A stretch of 36,795 nt of DNA, from contig NW_014577065.1 in assembly GCF_000485595.1 (NCBI RefSeq), positions 1,014,659 through 1,051,453 of the forward strand. Direction: 5' to 3'. The notes under the pieces are model-generated. The model worked only from the letters and a program-made list of their open reading frames with translations. It did no database searches and had not been told where the DNA came from. This document shows positions 31,144 to 36,795 of the stretch, piece after piece (the stretch's first letter is position 1; each line of letters opens with the position of its first letter). This DNA is from Priapulus caudatus (Eukaryota > Priapulida > Priapulimorpha > Priapulimorphida > Priapulidae). The translations under genes and the position numbers were made by a program.

Positions 31144-32481
31144 ATACCTAACTTATACCAACAGATTTTCCCGGGCACTACAATTGCACCGAATGGTCTG
31201 AAAATTCCAACCTAATTAGCAAAGTTAAATGCGAAACAATAACCCGATATGGTGGCAGTCGTAACGGCAGACGAAACCGAAATTCTACCACTACTCGCGG
31301 GTGCATGAATGCAGCCTACGATTCCCAACATACACAGAACGGTGGCGCGCTTTCTTTAGCACTGATTTATTTTCCACTCGACTAATGCGATCGCATGCTC
31401 CTGGCGGCGAGGCAACGAAGGGATTCTCGTCGAAATCGCAAAACGAGAATTCCGTTTCCTGCCGACGGCTCATGAAGAAATCTGACCGGAACCGGAATTT
31501 CGGATAATTAGGGTTCCGGGCGGAAATAAACGGAGCGGATCTTAACGCGGTGAGAGCATTTCCACGTATCAGATCAACGAAGGACGCCGCGGCGTGTATA
31601 ACGATGTCATAAATCGTGCGGTAATGACGAGCTAGTCAGATGCACATGTTCATTATAACGTAAGAGCGCTGCGGTGCGGCGCATGTTCGCTGTGGCAGTC
31701 ATGTGTGCTTCTTCTCTGCTCTCCAGCACTGCACGGAGAACGGCACCTTTTTAATTTGATTATTAATTTCGACGCGCGCAAACCGCGCCGCAGAGCGTTT
31801 CCCCTTCATTAGCGCGAGCAACACCTGCATCTACGTTCTTCAGATCATTCAGTTTGCGCCGGCAGGCCAGCAATCTCGGCTTGATTACGTTTTGTTCGCC
31901 GCTGCGCCGTGTGTGTACGGCGCTGGGACACGACGTGTATTGTCGCACAGGTGGCGGTCCGTTATTCTTCGCCGACAGCGTGTTACCGCTGCACTGCCGC
32001 CGTGCACAGCGCTCGCACCGAGACGCCAACCTGCGTGCTCGCGGAGTCCGCACAGCCGTTATAGACTGCCTCCGCTCGCTCTCGTACCCGAGTCTACGTG
32101 GGTTCGCAACGGCGTACGATGTCAGTCTGCGTAAGCGCTCTAATCCCGCAGCACTGCAGCCGGATGGCGGTGAAAGCCACCGACAGTCACTCACTCGTGC
32201 CGTGATCTGCGATTTCTTTTAATTGGCAAATTTCATTTTTTTAATTACGCTATTCGCGTCTGTGCGCTGCCTCCGCCTTGTTACGATTAGTTCCACGTCC
32301 CGTGCAGTTGATCAATCCTTGCCAGTTCTCCATAACATCTGTTTTACTTTGCTTTGTTAATTATGAAATACGCAGCTATTGCCTGCAGTGATGTTGAGCC
32401 AATCCAATGAGCTTTATTCTTACCGCTGGCTCTGTAAGGGATTGCGAACTGCCGGAACAGTGTGAGAGGGGGAACAGTGGG

Positions 32482-32518
32482 TGGATATAATAATATACAT
32501 ATAATAATATTATATCCA
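32482..32518. repeat. AT-rich palindrome
   Basis: TGGATATAAT at the left and ATTATATCCA at the right match perfectly. The centre is AT-rich and partly self-complementary. Confidence 0.8.
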
Positions 32519-32822
32519 TCAAATTATGATGGAGGCATTCGACTTTAACCTTTAGAATTTCGACCGTAGTCCATTCTACCCCATGTCTCGCATATCTTGC
32601 TAGGAGATACTGATGACCTCACTGCATGATGACGTCACGACGTCGCGCTCCTACTCTGTGGCTATTGTGACGATGCACGGACTTTAATATGCATGCGAGT
32701 CGTTGTATTTGGCCTGTGTTCGCCCTCGTATCCATAGATTCGCTAATACTTTTGTAGCGCGACACACCCACTCCCTCCCATCCATCGTCACGTTAAATGA
32801 TAATCACTGCTGTCGTCTGCGA

Positions 32823-32883
32823 CCCCCCCCCACCCACCCACCCACTCGCCAGCCACCTATACGTACCCCCTCCCACCCACCAC
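32823..32883 (+). repeat. (CCCA)n short tract
   Basis: A C8 run followed by CCCA tetramers at 32830-32844, then C-rich sequence. Confidence 0.85.
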
Positions 32884-33675
32884 GCCTTCACCAGTCCCCC
32901 GGCTGTGTACGCGTAATGACGGTGAGCATAGGCCTACGATTTGCATGCGCGAGCTTAATTTGACTATATTTTCAGAATTCATATTTGAAAATTTTCCTGC
33001 GCAATTCGCGCTCCCCGATTTTTCGGCCGGCTATTGACGGCCGCGGAGCTGCACAACAACGGGTCATTACGTGAGAAACTAGCTGCCGTCTGCCATATCG
33101 CGCGAAATGAACGGATCAATTTTTCGGCTTGACATATTTAAGTATAATTGCGCGGAGCAACAAATTTCTATAGCAACGATCGGGTTTTCGCCACCACGCG
33201 GCGAATTCGTTATTACATACGATTTCTGTTTCCACGTCGACGTTATGTGTGTGTGTATATATAACTCGCCGCTCGTTACGCAGTCGAAAAGAAATTTTGG
33301 GCAAATAACACGCGAAATGGCATTATTGAAAAGTTTCAGCCATTGAGAATTATTATCGCATAATATATTTCCGATTTTTCGAATAATTATACACCGACTT
33401 TTTGCGCGGCATATCGATTTGATGGTAGATGTTAGTATCGTGCGCGAATAGTTGAAGCAATCGAGCTAGTGGTGGTTGTTGGAGTATGATTCGCGCTGCG
33501 CGGCGGCGCGCGTGCGTGGAGCGCGTGTAGATGTTTGAAGTTGTTTGTTGTGTGAGTCAGGGCGGACTGATGAAACGAGCGAAACGGAAGAGAAGACATG
33601 CAGAACAAGCAGTGTTAGTAATTAGCTGTTAATCATAGTTGTCAGGGGAGATGATGGGTGCTGCACGTCCGTCGG
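32884..33675. other. Unique region, nothing recognised
   Basis: AT-richer unique DNA with a short GTGTGT/TATATA patch at 33246-33263 and a GCGCGGCGGCGCGCG patch at 33498-33512. No gene was found. Confidence 0.5.
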
Positions 33676-33819
33676 TCTCTCAGTGTGAGTTGCTATAGAG
33701 AGAAAGGGAATAGTGCTGCGTGTGTTTCAGTCTCTCCGATGGGGGTTGCTATAGCGAGAAAGGAGGATGCGGTGTGTTCTTCATTCTCTCAGCATGAGTT
33801 GTTATAATACGTGTTTCAG
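33676..33819 (+). repeat. 54/55-bp tandem repeat, two and a half copies
   Basis: Units start at 33676, 33731 and 33785, each with TCTCTC near the start. GTTGCTATAG recurs in the first two and GTTGTTATAA in the third, with TGTGTTTCAG or TGTTCTTCAT at the unit ends. The third is truncated to 35 bp by an internal deletion and still ends GTGTTTCAG. Divergence between units is moderate. Confidence 0.85.
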
Positions 33820-34131
33820 CCCAGTCTTCAATTTATCTCAGCGTACACATAATGTAACTGCAAGACATTACAACTAATACATGCGTGCGATGCTATCAAT
33901 ATAGAATGAAAATAATGCATGGGGCGTAACAGAGCTGTGGCTTGTGTTAGGATGACTACGGGCATTTTATAATGAGGTTTTCTGAGCATATATCTAATTT
34001 AATGCAGTCATAATTATTAATTAAAAGGTACTAAATAGCCTATCATACTGCTGAGTAGTTCAGCAGAGTATTACGCAGGGTTTTCCCTTTAAGGATAACC
34101 AACTATAAACATACATGCGCTTGCACTCGCA
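33820..34131. other. Unique AT-rich stretch
   Basis: Nothing recognised. Short TAATTATTAATTAA sequence near 34010-34024. Confidence 0.45.
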
Positions 34132-34177
34132 GGCACACACACTCGTACACACGCACACATACACGCGCGCGCACACA

Positions 34178-34226
<49 letters not shown>
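34132..34226 (+). repeat. (CA)n microsatellite
   Basis: CACACG-type imperfect units, a CGCGCG patch at 34163-34171, then a pure CA run from about 34180 to 34220. Confidence 0.96.
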
Positions 34227-34227
<1 letters not shown>

Positions 34228-34660
34228 CCGGACATTGTCTGGCATTTTGCCGAGTCACAGAACACATGTAGGAAATGCGACCACCGAATTCAAGATTCAA
34301 TCGAGGCTATAACGGTTTACAAATTATCGGTAGGTTCTAATAAGCCTCATATACCCTTAGTGCCCGGGCAGATGGCGCGCGAGGCCGACCTCGTGACCGC
34401 CGAATCCAAGATGGCGACGCGACGTGTTACACAACTAATACGCGGGATATGTTTTTATTACGGCGTGCCTACTCGCTAATTACGTTGACCTGATTCTCGT
34501 ACATTTGCTTCTTTGTTGCTTTGGCGTGCCCGTATTTTCGCGAACGAACTCGATTATGATCCCTGCCGCCAATTTGCGGCTCGCGGGCGTCCTGCGCTCA
34601 CATGCAGATCAGAGTGTCTTCATTACGTCGTCACTGGTCTCTACGGCGCGCGCGCCCGTG
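34227..34660. other. Unique stretch with two AGATGGCG motifs
   Basis: AGATGGCG occurs at 34370-34377, followed by CGCG, and again at 34409-34416. Such words occur in insulator (CTCF-type) and YY1-type sites in animals, but two short matches are weak evidence. No gene was seen. Confidence 0.4.
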
Positions 34661-34687
34661 AGTGTGTGTGTTGTGTTGTTGTTGTGT

Positions 34688-34734
<47 letters not shown>
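34661..34734 (+). repeat. (GT)n microsatellite
   Basis: GT units with TTG breaks to 34691, then near-pure GT to 34734. Confidence 0.96.
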
Positions 34735-34736
<2 letters not shown>

Positions 34737-34975
34737 CTGCGTGCCTGCGTGCCTGTGTGCCTGTGTGAGTGCGTGGGTGCCTGTGTGCCTGCGTGCGTGC
34801 CTGTGTGCCTGTGTGAGTGCCTGTGTGCTTGTGTGAGTGCGTGGGTGCCTGCGTGCCCGTGTGAGTGCCTGTGGGCCTGTGTGTGTGCGCGGGTGCCTGC
34901 GTGCCTGCGTATGTGTGCCTGTGTGTGTGCGTGGGTGCCTGCGTGCATGCGTATGCGTGCACATATGTACGCGTG
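34735..34975 (+). repeat. GTGCCT-type minisatellite
   Basis: Tetra- and octamer words GTGCCT, GCGTGGGT, GTGTGAGT and GTGTGCCT recur with an underlying 4-bp period for about 240 bp. Larger blocks such as GTGAGTGCGTGGGTGCCT recur near 34765, 34830 and, with changes, 34925. Confidence 0.9.
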
Positions 34976-35044
34976 TGCGACTTCTATTTGCGAGGGAGTG
35001 GGAGGGACGAGAGGTGGAGGCGGGAGCGTGTATGAGAGAGTGAG

Positions 35045-35079
<35 letters not shown>
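35045..35079 (+). repeat. (GA)n microsatellite
   Basis: Pure GA of about 32 bp. Confidence 0.95.
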
Positions 35080-35082
<3 letters not shown>

Positions 35083-35268
35083 GAAAGAGGGAGAGAGCAG
35101 GAGAGCAGCAAATTGCGGTACAGGTAATATACGTCATTTAGCAGCTGCCTGTGCGCTCGGGCTCTCTGTGTGTCCAAATCGCGTTAGGTTGTTTTTTCCA
35201 TGCCGCTAAAATGGTACTAATATTAGCATTTGGACAGCTGCGTTATGAAACGGACAGGGCTCGTGATG
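35080..35268. other. Short unique spacer
   Basis: Nothing recognised between two GA tracts. Confidence 0.4.
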
Positions 35269-35269
35269 C

Positions 35270-35336
<67 letters not shown>

Positions 35337-35474
35337 CGAGCGAGAAAGAGAGAGAGAGCGCAAGCGAGAGAGAGAGAGAGACGAGTGGGAGTAAGCGATA
35401 GCGAAGCTAAGAGAGAAAAGGGAAAGAGAGCGGGAAGCACCGAGAGAAAGGTGTGAGAGCGAGAGCGAAAGATA

Positions 35475-35509
<35 letters not shown>

Positions 35510-35600
35510 CGCACGATAGGAAGAGAGAGAGGGAGAGAGAGAGAGAGAGAGAGAGAGAAAAGATGACGAAAATGTGCGAGAGAGAGAATGAAAGAATAAG
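35269..35600 (+). repeat. GA-rich compound tract
   Basis: Pure GA at 35269-35331, GCGAGCGAGAAAG variants to 35382, a less regular part to 35470, GA at 35477-35505, a GCGCGC break, and GA again to 35560. The plus strand is polypurine over most of the length. Confidence 0.95.
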
Positions 35601-36703
35601 GGCGTAAAGAGTGTCGGAGCAAAGAAGAGATTGCGGCGGCGAAGGGAAGAAAGAGAAGCTCGTTTGCGAGCGGCTCAGGTAGTCGGCTCTCCATCCGCTA
35701 GGCATCTCCTTCAATTACAACGATTACGATACCTTACGAGAGCGGGCGGAGTCCGGCAGACGTTGCTCGCGCGCGATGGAGTAATATAGAAGATTACTGC
35801 CTGGCGCTGTGCGTCACGAGTGTGCCCGCCCTGTCTGCTTCCGCCATTACGACAGAGTGCTGGGAGTAATTAGTGGGCTGGCATTGCCGAGTGAAGCCTG
35901 GTCAACGCGAGGGGGCTGAGAAGGAGCTTGGATCGATGGCTGAGTGTGTGTGGGTGGGGGAAGCTGGAAGAAGATGAAGGATGGTGGTGGGCGGGGGTGC
36001 GTTCCGTATAACAACAAAAACAACATGCGCACACCGAACTATAATAAATAGAAAAATCAATGAAAAGTTCGACGCAAAGATAACTCCATGACATTATACG
36101 TTGGCACGCGCATAGCTGCTCTTGTGTGTGATTAAATGCATAATTAATACTTGTAAATTACGTGTTTATACCGAAGTCGACGTCGGCATCGTATGAGCTG
36201 CGTTGCATTATGAGCGCGAGTGAAACTACCGTACTCAGAACGACAACAGCCGCACGCGCATGCGCCGTGGGCAGCATGCTTCACCCGTCGTCTGTGGCCG
36301 CGACGCTCTTTACTCCTGATAATTTAAATCAGTAAATCTTCGATCCGTCTCGAAAGACATCCAGTTCTTCTGCGCAAAGAAATCTTTGCAATCGAGGAAT
36401 TGCTGTCGTCGGTATGATGGGTGAACATGGTGTGCTGCCTCGCGCGACTCTCCCGCTCGCTGTCAGGTCGCGGACTATAATGGCGTAGAACTAGGGTTTG
36501 ACGGTGAAACACTGAAAGGCGAAATTTACTACATAGTACCGGCAGTATAGTGGCAATTATTGTATTAGCGATCGGCTACGATACTTGGAAAACGTGGAAG
36601 GCCGCACGGTCATTGAAAACTGCCCGTCTGCATCGCTCCCCCACCCTGCCCTCTTCTCGCTCTTTCATTCGCGCTCTCTCTCCCTCTCATTGTCCTTCTC
36701 CCT
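35601..36703. other. Unique region, no gene supported
   Basis: About 1.1 kb with no simple repeat except a GT/GGGTGG patch at 35943-35959 and a pyrimidine-rich lead at 36640-36700. The frames here have no recognised domain. Confidence 0.5.
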
Positions 36704-36795
36704 ACTCACTCACTCACTCACACACTCACTCACTCACTCACTCACTCACTCACTCACTCACTCACTCACTCACTCACTCACTCACTCACTCACTC
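36704..36795 (+). repeat. (CACT)n tetranucleotide microsatellite at the right edge
   Basis: CACT units run to the last base, with a single CACACACT change near 36720. The right end of the repeat lies outside the window. Confidence 0.98.

Larger units (their letters stand above)
28643..32822. other. 4.2-kb repeat-poor region, no gene supported
   Basis: The longest interval free of simple repeats. It is CpG-rich at 28850-29120 and 31740-32200 and AT-richer between. Frames at 28772-29191 (plus), 31854-32222 (plus) and 31763-32194 (minus) are open mainly because these patches are GC-rich. The two near 32000 are opposed on the same DNA. Several small inverted repeats lie at 30706-31042. If the window hides a regulatory element or short exon, this is the likeliest place, but nothing in it is identifiable by eye. 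Confidence 0.5.

Overview
This looks like non-coding eukaryotic nuclear DNA, most likely intergenic or intronic. I found no protein-coding gene, rRNA or tRNA that I can support. By hand tally, about a quarter of the window is microsatellite, minisatellite or other low-complexity DNA: (CT/GA)n, (GT/CA)n, (GATA)n, (AT)n, (GTA)n, (GTT)n, (CTG)n, (CACT)n. Nearly every long open frame is stop-free because it crosses such a repeat. CpG is abundant, there are 10 Ns at 21254-21263, and no bacterial operon structure, ribosome-binding sites or dense coding is visible. An invertebrate, perhaps an arthropod (the mix resembles some insect, especially hymenopteran, intergenic DNA), is my best guess, but this rests on style and not on a marker gene.

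Layout. 1-4180: (CT)n at the edge, a CpG-rich stretch, a 227-bp (GA)n tract, a degenerate purine-rich tract, an 84-bp alternating CG/TG run and a GT-rich tract. 4181-9024: mostly unique DNA, then a 10-bp minisatellite (6813-7063) whose minus strand reads like repeated 5' splice sites, and a two-component minisatellite (8432-9024). 9025-11990: unique DNA with an 18-bp-stem hairpin, a 300-bp (GATA)n and a seven-copy 42-bp array.

12172-13030 is the most distinctive part. It holds two tandem copies of a ~421-bp unit made of a ~135-bp palindrome and a ~280-295-bp segment with 16-18-bp terminal inverted repeats. ATAGTG/CACTAT motifs recur throughout it. It looks like nested or dimerised MITE/foldback elements, non-autonomous, with no transposase in the window.

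13123-24083: a cluster of three different triplet repeats, a 3.8-kb unique stretch, AT and GT tracts, a 338-bp (CTG)n-like array, an 840-bp GA-rich tract and a 58-bp higher-order repeat. 24084-36795: unique stretches (the longest about 4.2 kb, 28643-32822) alternate with simple repeats, a three-copy 54/55-bp repeat and a GTGCCT minisatellite. The window ends inside (CACT)n. Both ends lie in simple repeats, so it may be a whole contig bounded by assembly-breaking sequence.

There is no set of genes here whose joint action can be described. The points of interest are DNA-structural and repeat-evolutionary.
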